A DNA stretch of 64,000 nt from contig NZ_CAKTFO010000012.1 in NCBI RefSeq assembly GCF_934560975.1, forward strand, positions 1-64,000, written 5' to 3'. Origin of the DNA: an uncultured Sphingomonas sp. (GTDB taxonomy: Bacteria; Pseudomonadota; Alphaproteobacteria; Sphingomonadales; Sphingomonadaceae). A program made the position numbers and the translations under genes. The notes under the pieces were generated by a model that was not told where the DNA came from, made no database searches, and saw only the letters and a list, made by a program, of their open reading frames with translations. This document shows positions 43,014-52,899 of this stretch, one piece after another (the stretch's first letter is position 1; the number at the start of each line of letters is the position of its first letter).

Positions 43014-44170
43014 GTCCGTCGTCCGATCTTGGCGCTGATATTGATGGTCCCGGCCAACGAGTCTGCCGACCTTTGTGTAAATTTTCGGTTCTGATACCGC
43101 CCGCCCACGCCAACGGTGATGCGTTCGGACAGATCACGGCCATAATCCACCCGGGTCTGCAGCACGCGTGCCTTGTTGACGCCGAAGTTGAGGAGTTGCT
43201 GCGCCTTGCTGTCCTGGTACGAAGCATAGGCCGAGATCCGGCTCCGCTCCGTCAGTTCATGGCGCAGCGTGGCACCGAATTCGAGCGAGGTCCGCAATCC
43301 GCCCAGGCCGCTGGCCGAGCTGGAGCGGTTGGCGGTCGCGCACACCGAGGTGCGCGGATAGGTGCCACACAGGGATGCGCCAAAGCCAAGCGACGTGCTG
43401 TTCCCGCCCCCGTCCACATGCTGCAGGATCACGCCGAGATTGCCGTTGAACGCCCAGATCGTGCTCAGCTGGCGTTGCAGGGTGACCGCCGGCTGGAGAG
43501 AGCTCGTATTCGGATAGATCGTGTTTTCCACCTGCGTCGCGGCAAGTTGCACGCCCACCCGCGTCCGCGCATCAACCGCACGGGAATAGCCCAGTTGGCC
43601 GCCATATTGGTCGAAATCGCGGGCGAGGGTGCTGCCCTTGTAACTGGAATGCGAGGCGTTCACGCCCACGTTGAAGCTGTCGAGGTCGCTGGGCTGCCAT
43701 TGGAGCCCGGCATTGCCGCTCAGCCGCTTGCTACGGCGACCGATATTGAGCGGGTCCGACACATTGACGTCGTCCGGCAGATCGCGGTCCAGGTTGGCAC
43801 CGATCAGCGGGTTCGTGCTGGTGGAATAACCTACATTGCCGTTCACGCTGAGGCGTTCGCTCAGCTGCTCGGTATGGCCAAGGTTCGCCTGCGCATTCTC
43901 GCTGGCGCCATAGCGGCGAAGATACTCCTCGCGGCTGTAGACGCCGCTCACGACCGTCCGGCCGCGTGGCGTCGTGCGGGTCAGGCGCGGCGCGACTGAG
44001 ACGGAGACCAGGGCCGATCCCGCGTCCCCGCCATCGCCGTTGCCGCTGCGCAGGAACGGGTTGGTGGCATAGCCCACCCCGCCCGAGATCACGCCGCTGA
44101 ACACGAACGGTTCGGCCACTGCCGGAACGGCCGCCATGCCGGCCATGGCGACCAAAGCGATCCGCCTCAC
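43010..44170 (-). CDS. Outer-membrane beta-barrel protein of the exopolysaccharide operon
   Basis: A 386-residue protein with a signal peptide (MRRIALVAMAGMAAVPAVA) and alternating short strands of aromatic and polar residues over the whole length, such as NGNVGYSTSTNP and GGQLGYSRAVDARTRVGVQL. This is typical of a porin-size barrel. It resembles the uncharacterised outer-membrane proteins found with exosortase/exopolysaccharide loci. It lies between the Wza-like and Wzz-like genes with 4-base overlaps on both sides, so it is likely part of the export path; a direct role is inferred from position. Confidence 0.75.
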   Translation of the reverse strand: MRRIALVAMAGMAAVPAVAEPFVFSGVISGGVGYATNPFLRSGNGDGGDAGSALVSVSVAPRLTRTTPRGRTVVSGVYSREEYLRRYGASENAQANLGHTEQLSERLSVNGNVGYSTSTNPLIGANLDRDLPDDVNVSDPLNIGRRSKRLSGNAGLQWQPSDLDSFNVGVNASHSSYKGSTLARDFDQYGGQLGYSRAVDARTRVGVQLAATQVENTIYPNTSSLQPAVTLQRQLSTIWAFNGNLGVILQHVDGGGNSTSLGFGASLCGTYPRTSVCATANRSSSASGLGGLRTSLEFGATLRHELTERSRISAYASYQDSKAQQLLNFGVNKARVLQTRVDYGRDLSERITVGVGGRYQNRKFTQRSADSLAGTINISAKIGRRT

Positions 44171-44763
44171 GGAACAACGACCGTATCGCCGGCCATCAGC
44201 TGCGGCAGACCCGTGTCGGACAGGTCGCTGTTGCCGGGCTTGCCGCGCAGGATGTCGCCCACGCGCGAGCGGATGATGTTGGTGCGGCTGCCGTCGCGCC
44301 GCAGGATGATGATGTTGGACAGATCCGCGAATTCGGTCGGGCCACCCGCCAGGGTCAGCGCGCCGAGCAGGTTGACGTAGCGCGTGGGCGAGAAGGTGCC
44401 GGGTGCGCGCACCTTGCCGATCACCGAAAACTGCATGCCCGACGGGATCTTGACCGAAACCGTCACCTGCTGCGGCACGCCCTTATACTGCGGGGCCAGC
44501 AACTGCGCCAGATCGCCTTCCACTTCGGTCGTGGTCCGACCGGCGGCGCGGACGGTGCCGGCGAGCGGGAAGGAAAAGGTGCCATCCGGCAACACGTTCA
44601 AGCTGCGCTGCAGACGCTCGTCACCCCAAACGTAGATGTCGATCTGGTCGCCCGGATTGATCCGGTAGGTGGTGACCTGCGTATTCTTGACAGGTGCGGT
44701 CTGGGCCGTTGCAGCAACGCCATGCAGCGCGATGGCGAGCATCGCCGCCGGGATCAGCTTCAT
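44167..44763 (-). CDS. Wza-like polysaccharide export protein (small, GelD/SpsD type)
   Basis: A 198-residue periplasmic/outer-membrane protein with a signal peptide ending near AATAQT. It carries a Poly_export domain (TYRINPGDQIDIYVWGDERL, LPDGTFSFPLAGTVRAAGRT) and one SLBB-like domain (VIGKVRAPGTFSPTRYVNLL). It lacks a lipobox and is about half the length of E. coli Wza. It is the first gene of the minus-strand export operon and is divergent from the TPR lipoprotein gene. Confidence 0.9.
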   Translation of the reverse strand: MKLIPAAMLAIALHGVAATAQTAPVKNTQVTTYRINPGDQIDIYVWGDERLQRSLNVLPDGTFSFPLAGTVRAAGRTTTEVEGDLAQLLAPQYKGVPQQVTVSVKIPSGMQFSVIGKVRAPGTFSPTRYVNLLGALTLAGGPTEFADLSNIIILRRDGSRTNIIRSRVGDILRGKPGNSDLSDTGLPQLMAGDTVVVP

Positions 44764-44880
44764 CTTATTCTACCCCTTCTACCGGTGGAACCGTATCGCA
44801 CTTGCGAACAGGCTTTGCTAGGGCATAAGTGCCGCATGAGGTTCTCGGTTCAGCGTGCATCAGCTCTTTGGAGCTGGGTT

Positions 44881-46446
44881 ATGGTTACTATCCGGAGCGC
44901 TTTGTTTCGCCGTCCTCCGGGCACACAGTCGCAGCCCAATCCCGTTCGCGCCGTAGGTACGGCGTCGGTCGCGGCGCTGGCAGCCTTGCTGCTGGTCGCG
45001 TGCGAATCAAATACGGCAAAGGCGGACAAGTGGGAGGCACTGTATGACCGCCTGTATTCCGTTCGCGCTTACCCTCCCGCGGCGCGCGCCATCCAGACCG
45101 CGGTGGGCTATGACGAAAGCAGCGCCCGGCGCTGGCTGAAGGTCGGACAGGTGCGCGAGGCGTTGGGCCAGTACAATGCCGCCGTCGCCGGCTACCAACA
45201 TGCGCTCGACCTTCAGCCCGACAATATTCCAGCCCTGCAAAGCCTGGCGATCATGTCCATTCGCGGCGGCGACTTTGACGGCGCGCAACGCTTTTTCCAG
45301 CCGCTGCTGTTGCTGGATCCCGACAACCTGGCCGGCCTGCTGACAAAGGGCGCGGCGGCGCTCGGCAAGCGCGACTTCGCCACCACCGATCAGGTCACCG
45401 CCACCGTGACCCGCCTCTACCCGGCGCAGGCCGATGGCTATGTGCTGCGCGCACGCATGCTCGACATGCAAGGCAAGACCAGCAAGGCGGCGCGCCTGCT
45501 GGAACAACGGGCGAAACTGGACCCGCAAAATGCCGACCTGCTGACGCAGTTGATGGTGTTGTATCGCGCATCCGGCAACCGCACCGGCATGCAGGCAACC
45601 GCGATCCGCCTGCTGCCGCTGTTTCCCGACGATCCCAAATATGGCCTTGATGCCGCTCGTGCCTACCAGGCGCGGGGAAATACCAGGCAAGCGGAACGGA
45701 TCGTCGACGGCATGCAGGCACGCTTTGGCAACAGCCCATCGGTGATGGCCGCGATCGCATCCTTCTGGCGCGGAGAAGCGCGGCCGGAAGTTGCGCGGGA
45801 CCGGATCATCAAGGCCGCCAATGCGGCAAAGCCGACGGTACGAACCGCATTGGCCCGCACCCTGGTCGACATGGGCGAGGCGGCGAGCGCGGCCGCCCTG
45901 CTGACCCCACTGACGGCCGACGCCATCACCACTCAGACGCTGGATCGTCACGCCTTGATGGCGCGCGCCCTCCTGGCTAGCGGCCATGTGGAGCAGGCGG
46001 AAGGCAAGTTGAATGACGTGCTGGCCTTTGACAGCGCAAATCCCGAGGCGCTGATCGTGCGCGCCCGGCTCGAACTCGATCGCAAGCAGTTCGAGCAGGC
46101 TGCCAACACGATCCAGCAAGTGATCGCCGATGACGAAACCAACGAGGAAGCGGCCCTGCTGCTCGGCCGGATCTATGTTCAGCAGGGCAATCAGCTACGC
46201 GCGGCGAGCGCCTTTGGCACGGCGCGGCAGCATTTTCCCGACAGCCTGGCGGTAGCGAAGGCCGAGATCGATTGGCTGCTCCAGCAAAATCGCATTGCGG
46301 AGGCGGGCCAACGTGCGTCCGGCTTCCTGCAGGCGCATTCCGGCCGTTCGGACGCATGGCGCCTGAGCGCCGACACATGCCGCGCCACGGGCGACAAGAG
46401 TTGCGAACGCACAGCGCGTGCGGCGCTTGCCCGCAGCGGCCTGTAA
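44881..46446 (+). CDS. TPR-repeat lipoprotein, PrsT-like
   Basis: A 521-residue protein. The start at 44881 has TTTGGAG eight bases upstream and gives a signal sequence with lipobox LLLVAC. The remainder is a superhelix of TPR units (for example ALGQYNAAVAGYQHALDLQP, AARLLEQRAKLDPQNADLL, QLRAASAFGTARQHFPDSL). It resembles the PrsT family of exosortase/exopolysaccharide loci, where it may scaffold the export machine. An upstream start at 44836 is in frame but lacks a good site. It is divergent from the Wza-like gene. Confidence 0.8.
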   Translation: MVTIRSALFRRPPGTQSQPNPVRAVGTASVAALAALLLVACESNTAKADKWEALYDRLYSVRAYPPAARAIQTAVGYDESSARRWLKVGQVREALGQYNAAVAGYQHALDLQPDNIPALQSLAIMSIRGGDFDGAQRFFQPLLLLDPDNLAGLLTKGAAALGKRDFATTDQVTATVTRLYPAQADGYVLRARMLDMQGKTSKAARLLEQRAKLDPQNADLLTQLMVLYRASGNRTGMQATAIRLLPLFPDDPKYGLDAARAYQARGNTRQAERIVDGMQARFGNSPSVMAAIASFWRGEARPEVARDRIIKAANAAKPTVRTALARTLVDMGEAASAAALLTPLTADAITTQTLDRHALMARALLASGHVEQAEGKLNDVLAFDSANPEALIVRARLELDRKQFEQAANTIQQVIADDETNEEAALLLGRIYVQQGNQLRAASAFGTARQHFPDSLAVAKAEIDWLLQQNRIAEAGQRASGFLQAHSGRSDAWRLSADTCRATGDKSCERTARAALARSGL

Positions 46447-46534
46447 ACCATAGGCGCTTTGCTTGCAGGCGATCTTGCGGTAGCGCGTCTCTTATTGCGC
46501 AGCGCAACATCGTTAAGTCTTTGGGGGTTTTGGC

Positions 46535-47098
46535 ATGGCAGTGAAACTGATCCGACCGCGCCGCTTCGGCGACGAGCGGGGCTGGTTCATGGAAACCTTC
46601 AATGCGCGACGCTATGCCGAACTCGGCATTACCTGCACCTTCGTGCAGGACAATCATTCCATGTCGCGCGACGTGGGCGTGCTGCGCGGGCTGCACTGGC
46701 AGGCCCTGCCGCATGGCCAGGACAAATTGGTGCGGTGCGTACGCGGGCGGATCTGGGACGTGGCGGTGGATGCCCGCGCGGGATCGCCGACCTTCGGCAG
46801 ATGGGTCGCGGCCGAATTGAGCGCCGACAATGGCCACCAGCTGTTCATTCCGGTCGGCTTCGCGCACGGTTTCGTCACGCTCGATCCGAATAGCGAGGTC
46901 GAATACAAGGTCAGCGGTGATTACGCACCGGAGTGCGAGGGCGGCGTCGCCTGGGACGACCCCGGACTGGCCCTGCCCTGGCCGCTGCCGGCGATCGGCC
47001 CGACCCTGTCGGACAAGGACAAGGTGCTGCCGCCGCTCAGCGAAGACACAACACCCTTCACCTACCACGGCAATCCGCTGGAGCCCATCGACGCATGA
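46535..47098 (+). CDS. rmlC: dTDP-4-dehydrorhamnose 3,5-epimerase
   Basis: A 187-residue cupin that epimerises dTDP-4-keto-6-deoxyglucose, step three of dTDP-L-rhamnose synthesis. Key motifs are [27 protein letters not shown] with the catalytic histidine, and [13 protein letters not shown]. It is the first gene of the rmlCBDA operon and overlaps rmlB by 4 bases. A 6-1-6 palindrome (TTGCGC-A-GCGCAA, 46495-46507) lies 28 bases upstream of the start. Confidence 0.96.
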   Translation: MAVKLIRPRRFGDERGWFMETFNARRYAELGITCTFVQDNHSMSRDVGVLRGLHWQALPHGQDKLVRCVRGRIWDVAVDARAGSPTFGRWVAAELSADNGHQLFIPVGFAHGFVTLDPNSEVEYKVSGDYAPECEGGVAWDDPGLALPWPLPAIGPTLSDKDKVLPPLSEDTTPFTYHGNPLEPIDA

Positions 47099-48168
47099 CC
47101 GACGCCACACCGCTCCGTATCCTGGTGACGGGTGGCGCCGGCTTCATCGGCTCCGCCTTGGTCCGCCACCTCATCCGCGAAACGCCGCACGAGGTGCTGA
47201 ACCTCGACAAGCTGACCTATGCCGGCAACCTCGCCTCGCTCGATCCGATCGCCAACAGCCCGCGCTACCGCTTCCGCCAGGCGGACATCTGCGATGGTTC
47301 GGCTGTGTCGGCGATCATCAGTGAGTTCCGGCCGGACGTGATCACGCACTTGGCGGCCGAAAGCCATGTCGACCGTTCGATCGACGGCCCCGCGGACTTC
47401 ATCCAGACCAATGTGGTCGGCACCTTCACCATGCTGAGCAGCGCGCTGGAATATTGGCGAGGGCTGGACGATGCGGGCAGGCAGGCGTTCCGCTTCCACC
47501 ATATCTCCACCGACGAAGTGTTCGGCACGCTGGCGGATAACGGCTATTTCACGGAAGAAACCCCGTACGATCCCCATTCGCCTTATTCGGCATCCAAGGC
47601 ATCGTCCGACCACCTCGTCCGCGCGTGGCACGACACTTACGGCTTGCCGGTGCTGATCACCAACTGCTCCAACAATTACGGACCCTACCACTTCCCCGAA
47701 AAGCTGATCCCGCTGATGATCATCAAGGCGCTCGCGGGGGAGCCGTTGCCGGTCTACGGCCAAGGCGCCAACGTGCGCGACTGGCTGTTCGTGGAGGATC
47801 ATGCCCGCGCGCTGACCCGCGTTTTCGAGGCCGGCGAAGTCGGCCAGAGCTATATCATCGGCGGTCGCGCCGAGCGGAAGAATCTGCAGGTCGTCACCCG
47901 CATCTGCGAGACGCTGGACCGCATCCGTCCGCGCGAAGACGGTGGCTCCTACCGGGAGCAGATCAGCTACGTCGCCGATCGGCCCGGCCATGACCATCGC
48001 TATGCGATCGACCCGTCCAAGATCGAGCGCGACCTGGGCTGGACCGCGCGGGAGAGTTTCGACAGCGGGATCGAGCGTACGATCCTCTGGTATCTCGACA
48101 ATGAAAGCTGGTGGCGTCCGCTGGTCGAGGACAAGGGAGCCGTGCAGCGCGTCGGCCTGAAGGGTTGA
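47095..48168 (+). CDS. rmlB: dTDP-glucose 4,6-dehydratase
   Basis: A 357-residue extended SDR converting dTDP-glucose to dTDP-4-keto-6-deoxyglucose. It has the NAD site [24 protein letters not shown], the catalytic STDEVFG (Thr-Asp-Glu) and YSASKASSD (YxxxK), and the substrate-binding [18 protein letters not shown]. The start at 47095 overlaps the end of rmlC (ATGA) and the stop overlaps the rmlD start by one base, so the genes are translationally coupled. Confidence 0.97.
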   Translation: MTDATPLRILVTGGAGFIGSALVRHLIRETPHEVLNLDKLTYAGNLASLDPIANSPRYRFRQADICDGSAVSAIISEFRPDVITHLAAESHVDRSIDGPADFIQTNVVGTFTMLSSALEYWRGLDDAGRQAFRFHHISTDEVFGTLADNGYFTEETPYDPHSPYSASKASSDHLVRAWHDTYGLPVLITNCSNNYGPYHFPEKLIPLMIIKALAGEPLPVYGQGANVRDWLFVEDHARALTRVFEAGEVGQSYIIGGRAERKNLQVVTRICETLDRIRPREDGGSYREQISYVADRPGHDHRYAIDPSKIERDLGWTARESFDSGIERTILWYLDNESWWRPLVEDKGAVQRVGLKG

Positions 48169-49043
48169 TGGGCCCGATTCTCGTCACCGGCGGCTCGGGC
48201 CAGGTCGGCGGCGCCTTGCTGCGCCTTGCCGGGTCGAAGCGGGAGATGGTGGCACCGACGCGCGACCAGCTCGACCTGACCGACCCCACTGCCCTGGCCG
48301 CCTGCGTCGCATCGCGGCCGTGGGAGGCGGTGGTGAACTGCGCCGCCTACACCGCCGTGGATCGCGCCGAGAGCGATGTCGTGGCCGCGTGGCAGGTCAA
48401 TGCGCTTGCTCCGGCGGCGCTGGCGGCGGCGACCGCGCAGGCCGCCATCCCGCTGATCCACCTGTCGACCGACTATGTCTTCGATGGCTCCAAGCCCGCA
48501 GCGTATGTGGAGAGCGATCCCGTCGCGCCGATCGGCGTCTATGGCGCGTCCAAGGAAGGTGGCGAGCAGGCGGTGCGTACCGCCAATCCGCGCCACATCA
48601 TCCTGCGCACGGCATGGGTGGTCAGCGCGCACGGCGCCAACTTCATCAAGACCATGCTGCGCATCGGGCGCGAGCGCGATCATCTGCGCGTCGTTGCCGA
48701 CCAGCACGGCTGCCCGACCGGCGCGGACGATATTGCGCGCACGATCCTGACCATTCTTGACCGGCGGGATGAGGATGCGTTCGGCACCTATCATGTCGTC
48801 AATGCTGGCGAGGCAAGCTGGCACGAACTGGCCGGCGCGGTTTTTGCCCGTGCGGCGCGTCACGGGTTCAAGGCCCCCATGGTCGAGGCGATCGCCACCA
48901 GCGATTATCCCACTCCCGCCAGACGCCCGGCGAACTCGCGCCTGTCCACGGCCAAGCTGACGGACAGGTTCGGCATCGCCCCGCGCGATTGGCGCATCAT
49001 GGTCGACGAGATTGTCGACGAATTGACAGGAACAGCAGCATGA
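48168..49043 (+). CDS. rmlD: dTDP-4-dehydrorhamnose reductase
   Basis: A 291-residue SDR performing the last step to dTDP-L-rhamnose. Motifs: [51 protein letters not shown] (YxxxK) and [18 protein letters not shown]. Its first base is the last of the rmlB stop (TGATG) and it overlaps rmlA by 4 bases. Confidence 0.96.
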   Translation: MGPILVTGGSGQVGGALLRLAGSKREMVAPTRDQLDLTDPTALAACVASRPWEAVVNCAAYTAVDRAESDVVAAWQVNALAPAALAAATAQAAIPLIHLSTDYVFDGSKPAAYVESDPVAPIGVYGASKEGGEQAVRTANPRHIILRTAWVVSAHGANFIKTMLRIGRERDHLRVVADQHGCPTGADDIARTILTILDRRDEDAFGTYHVVNAGEASWHELAGAVFARAARHGFKAPMVEAIATSDYPTPARRPANSRLSTAKLTDRFGIAPRDWRIMVDEIVDELTGTAA

Positions 49044-49912
49044 AGGGCATCATCCTGGCCGGGGGCAGCGGCACCCGGCTCCATCCGGCCACGCTTGCGA
49101 TCAACAAGCAGCTGCTGCCGATCTACGACAAGCCGATGATCTATTATCCGATGTCGGTGCTGATGCTGGCCGGCATTCGTGACATCCTGATCATCTCGTC
49201 ACCGGAATATCTCGACAATTACCGCAACCTGTTCGGCGATGGCAGCCAGTTCGGACTGGCCATCTCCTACGCGCTGCAGCCCAAGCCGGAGGGGCTGGCG
49301 CAAGCCTTCCTGATCGGGGAAGAGTTTCTGCAAGATGGCCCCGCCGCTCTGGTGCTGGGCGACAATGTCTTCTTCGGCGCGGACCTGAGCCAGCGCCTGC
49401 ACCGCGCGGCGGCGCGCGAACATGGCGCCACCATCTTCTCCTACCGGGTCGATCATCCCGAAGCCTATGGCGTGGTCGAACTGGACGAAAGCGGCCGCGC
49501 GCTGTCGATCGAGGAAAAGCCCAAGGCGCCCAAGTCGCACCAGGCGGTGACCGGCCTTTATTTTTACGATTCGCGCGTGTGCGAATTCGCGCAGCAGGTC
49601 CGCCCATCGCCGCGTGGCGAGCTGGAGATCACCGACCTCAATCGCATGTACATGGAGCGCGGGGAGCTGTTCGTGGAGCAGCTGTCGCGCGGCCATGCCT
49701 GGCTCGACACCGGTACCCATGACAGTTTGCTGGAAGCGGCCGAGTTCGTCCGCACGGTGCAGCATCGCCAAGGCATGCAGATAGCCTGCCTGGAGGAAAT
49801 CGCATTCGAACTGGGCTTCATCGACGCGGACCAGTTCCGCAAGCGCGGACAGGCGTTCGCCAAGACCAGCTATGGACAATATATCCTGCGCCGCGCGGAT
49901 GAGCTCGCCTGA
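49040..49912 (+). CDS. rmlA: Glucose-1-phosphate thymidylyltransferase
   Basis: A 290-residue nucleotidyltransferase making dTDP-glucose, the entry to rhamnose synthesis. It has the pyrophosphorylase signature [26 protein letters not shown], the metal-binding [19 protein letters not shown] and [14 protein letters not shown]. It is the last gene of the coupled rmlCBDA block; 257 bases without an obvious gene follow before the SpsB-like gene. Confidence 0.97.
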   Translation: MKGIILAGGSGTRLHPATLAINKQLLPIYDKPMIYYPMSVLMLAGIRDILIISSPEYLDNYRNLFGDGSQFGLAISYALQPKPEGLAQAFLIGEEFLQDGPAALVLGDNVFFGADLSQRLHRAAAREHGATIFSYRVDHPEAYGVVELDESGRALSIEEKPKAPKSHQAVTGLYFYDSRVCEFAQQVRPSPRGELEITDLNRMYMERGELFVEQLSRGHAWLDTGTHDSLLEAAEFVRTVQHRQGMQIACLEEIAFELGFIDADQFRKRGQAFAKTSYGQYILRRADELA

Positions 49913-50169
49913 CGGGATCGATGCCGCGATGCTGACCATGGATCATGCCTCCGCAACGGCCGCATGCCGTGCGTGCGGAGCGGTACGCGCCGGACTGCCG
50001 ATGCGGGACATTGACAGGGCAGGCGCGCTGGTGTTGTCAGCGATTTTGGCGGGCGTGGCCGGGGAAGCATCCTCCTGGCCTTGGGAGATGCAGAGGTCAT
50101 GACCAGCAGCGCCGGCGTGACAGGGTCCATGGGGGCTCCGTCCTACGTCCAGTATCTCGCACCCGCACG

Positions 50170-51555
50170 ATGAACCAGTCTGACACCACCCACATGCCGA
50201 CGTCCCCGGCACGGCTGCGGCCGTCCGACATCCAGGCGATGCGGGTCCGTATCGCCTTGTTCATCCTGATCAGCGACTGCGTGGCCGTGCTTATCGGGTG
50301 CGTGGCCGGCAACATGGTGCGGTTCGGTGATCCTCTGGCGTCGCCGGGTCTGAACCTGTTCGCTCTGGTGCTGCCCCTGTTCGTGGGGCTGGCGATCAAC
50401 AGTGACGCTTATGCCGCCGACGTGCTGCGCGATGTGCGTGCGGGCCTGTCCCGCGCGATGCTGGCCTATGTGTTCGCCATCTTCGCGGTCTTTTTCCTCG
50501 CTTTCTACATGAAGGCGAGCGCGGACCTGTCGCGCATCAACTCGCTGGTTGCGATGGGTGTCACTGCGGCGGCGATGGGGACAGGCCGCTACGTCTGCCT
50601 GCTCTACACCCGCCGGATGACGGGCATGCAGTTGGTCTACGACCTGCTGATCACCGACGGCGTAGCGGTCAAGGCGCCGCCGCACGTGCATGTGCTGGAT
50701 GCCGAACGCGACGATCTGCGTCCCAATCTGCAGGATCCGCACATGCTGAACCGGCTGGGCATGCACCTGAGGGGGGTGGACCGGGTGGTGATCGCCTGCC
50801 CGCCCGGACGGCGCCAGGTCTGGTCGATGCTGCTCAAGGGATCGAGCGTGAACGGCCACATCGTGGCGGAGGAGCTGGACGAGGTCGGCGCGATCGGCAT
50901 CGGCCTGTTCGCCGGCAAGCATACGCTGGCAGTGGCCCATGCGCCGCTGGACCTCAGCCGCCGCGCGGCCAAGCGCGCGCTCGACCTGTCGCTGACCATT
51001 CCCGGCCTGATCTTCCTTGCGCCGCTGCTGATCGTGGTGGCGATCGCGATCAAGTTCGACAGCCGCGGACCGATCTTCTTCCTCCAGCCGCGGGTCGGAC
51101 GCGGCAACCGGATCTTCCTGACCTACAAGTTCCGCAGTATGCGGGCGGAACTGAGCGACGCCGCCGGCAATCGCTCAACCGCGCGCGACGACAATCGTGT
51201 GACCCGCGTCGGCAGATTCATTCGTGCCACCAGCATCGACGAACTGCCGCAGCTGTTCAACGTGCTGCGCGGCGAGATGAGCCTGGTCGGCCCCCGCCCC
51301 CATGCGCTCGGCAGCCTGGCCGGCAACGAGCTGTTCTGGGAAGTGGACGAGCGTTACTGGCACCGCCACGCATCCAAGCCGGGCGTCACCGGCCTGGCCC
51401 AGGTGCGGGGCTATCGCGGCGCCACGCCCGAGCGCGAGGATCTTGCCAACCGGCTGCGCGCCGACCTGGAATATCTCAACGGCTGGACGATCTGGCGCGA
51501 TATCTCGATCCTGATCAACACGTTGAGGGTGTTGGTCCACCGCAACGCCTATTGA
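50170..51555 (+). CDS. Initiating sugar-1-phosphate transferase of exopolysaccharide synthesis (SpsB/GelB type)
   Basis: A 461-residue membrane enzyme of the polyprenyl-phosphate hexose-1-phosphate transferase (WbaP/SpsB) family that transfers glucose-1-phosphate (or galactose-1-phosphate) to undecaprenyl phosphate, the first step of repeat-unit assembly. About four N-terminal membrane helices and a central soluble domain precede the catalytic part: [49 protein letters not shown] and [15 protein letters not shown]. The sugar cannot be told from sequence; sphingan homologues use glucose. It converges on the HlyD-type gene with a 3-base gap. Confidence 0.92.
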   Translation: MNQSDTTHMPTSPARLRPSDIQAMRVRIALFILISDCVAVLIGCVAGNMVRFGDPLASPGLNLFALVLPLFVGLAINSDAYAADVLRDVRAGLSRAMLAYVFAIFAVFFLAFYMKASADLSRINSLVAMGVTAAAMGTGRYVCLLYTRRMTGMQLVYDLLITDGVAVKAPPHVHVLDAERDDLRPNLQDPHMLNRLGMHLRGVDRVVIACPPGRRQVWSMLLKGSSVNGHIVAEELDEVGAIGIGLFAGKHTLAVAHAPLDLSRRAAKRALDLSLTIPGLIFLAPLLIVVAIAIKFDSRGPIFFLQPRVGRGNRIFLTYKFRSMRAELSDAAGNRSTARDDNRVTRVGRFIRATSIDELPQLFNVLRGEMSLVGPRPHALGSLAGNELFWEVDERYWHRHASKPGVTGLAQVRGYRGATPEREDLANRLRADLEYLNGWTIWRDISILINTLRVLVHRNAY

Positions 51556-51558
51556 CCC

Positions 51559-52899
51559 CTACCGCTCATGGAGCGCGCCGTTGAATGCCTGCGTCAGCGG
51601 ATCGAGCAGATAGTCGATGCCGGACCGCTTGCGCAGGGTGATCTCGACCTGAGCCGGCGTTCCGGGGCGCAAGGCGCCGCGCAGTCCAGCTGCCTTGCTC
51701 GCCCGGTCGAACTCTGCGGGCGCGACCCGCACGGTGGCGGTATAGAAGGCCCGGCCGGTCCGCTCCTCGGTGAAGCTGTCTGCCGAGATGCGGGTGACCG
51801 CGCCGTCCAGCGTAGGCACGTTGCGGCCGTGCAGCCCGGTCAGCCGCACCCGCGCGTCCTGCCCGACCACCAGATCGTTGACGTCGGCCGGGGCGACCTG
51901 CGCCTCCACCGACAATGAGCGGTCGGCCGGCACGATCTTCATCAGTGCCTGACCCGCCGTAGCCACACCGCCCGATGCCTTGAAGGCGAGGCCCATTACG
52001 GCACCCGACGTGGGCGCGCGCAGCTGGCGCCGGGCCAGCGCATCGCGCGCCGCCTGCCATTGCGGCAGCAGGCTTTGCAGGTCGGTCTGGTCCTGACGCA
52101 GCTGGGCGGAAAGCTGTTCCCCCTCCTGCGCGCGATTCTGGAGGAGCTGCATCCGCGCGGCCCCGCCTTCATTGTGCAGGCGCGCCATCTCGGCGGCCTG
52201 TGCCCCGCGCTGCCCCTCCAGATCGGCGGCATTGCGCTGGAGCGCCAGCACGCGATTCTGGGTGGCATAGCCCTTGGACGCCAGCATCGAGACGGTAGCA
52301 AGCTCCTTGCTGTTCAGCTTCTGCTGTTCGGCATTGGCACTCTGGCGCGCGGCATAGCCACCAAGCTGGTTGCCGACCTGCGCCATGCGCTCGCCCAGCA
52401 GCCGCTGTTCGGAGGAATGGGCATTTTGCCACGCCGCGAACTGGCCGCGCGCGACGGTCATGGCCCGGGCGGCCTCCGCCTGATCGCGCGCGTCCAGCGA
52501 CGCAAACGCCGCTGGGGCCTCGATCCCCGCGCCGCCGGCTAGCTGCGCCTGGAGCCGCGCAATATCCGCCTGCAGCGATATCACCCTGGTGGCGAGCGAC
52601 CGTTCCTGCGCCAGCGCCTCCGTGGTCGCGAACTCGATCACGACCTGGCCGGCGCGGACCTGCTGCCCTTCCACCACGTGCACGGCCGAAATCACGCCGC
52701 CATCGGGGGTTTGCACCGCCTGCGCATCGCCGGTGACCTTGACCGCGCCCGGCGCGTAGGCGGCCGCATCCAGTTGGGCGTAGGCACCCCAGCCGAGCAG
52801 GCCGACAAAGAAGGCCCCGCCGACGAGGAGGGCGGCCCTGATCTCCGAACGCGGGTTTTCGGGCAGCGCGACGGGCGCGCCAAGAACGGCTTGGGTCAT
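51559..52899 (-). CDS. Type I secretion periplasmic adaptor, HlyD/PrtE family (AtrB-like)
   Basis: A 446-residue membrane fusion protein: one N-terminal membrane helix (LLVGGAFFVGLLGWGAYAQL), a biotinyl-lipoyl-like half domain (GGVISAVHVVEGQQVRAGQV), a long coiled coil (about 110-280), and the beta-barrel part with LRAPTSGAVMGLAFKASGGV and RPGTPAQVEITL. It links the inner-membrane ABC protein to a TolC channel, which is not in the window. Its start overlaps the end of the ABC gene by 4 bases. Sphingan clusters carry the homologous atrB. Confidence 0.92.
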   Translation of the reverse strand: MTQAVLGAPVALPENPRSEIRAALLVGGAFFVGLLGWGAYAQLDAAAYAPGAVKVTGDAQAVQTPDGGVISAVHVVEGQQVRAGQVVIEFATTEALAQERSLATRVISLQADIARLQAQLAGGAGIEAPAAFASLDARDQAEAARAMTVARGQFAAWQNAHSSEQRLLGERMAQVGNQLGGYAARQSANAEQQKLNSKELATVSMLASKGYATQNRVLALQRNAADLEGQRGAQAAEMARLHNEGGAARMQLLQNRAQEGEQLSAQLRQDQTDLQSLLPQWQAARDALARRQLRAPTSGAVMGLAFKASGGVATAGQALMKIVPADRSLSVEAQVAPADVNDLVVGQDARVRLTGLHGRNVPTLDGAVTRISADSFTEERTGRAFYTATVRVAPAEFDRASKAAGLRGALRPGTPAQVEITLRKRSGIDYLLDPLTQAFNGALHER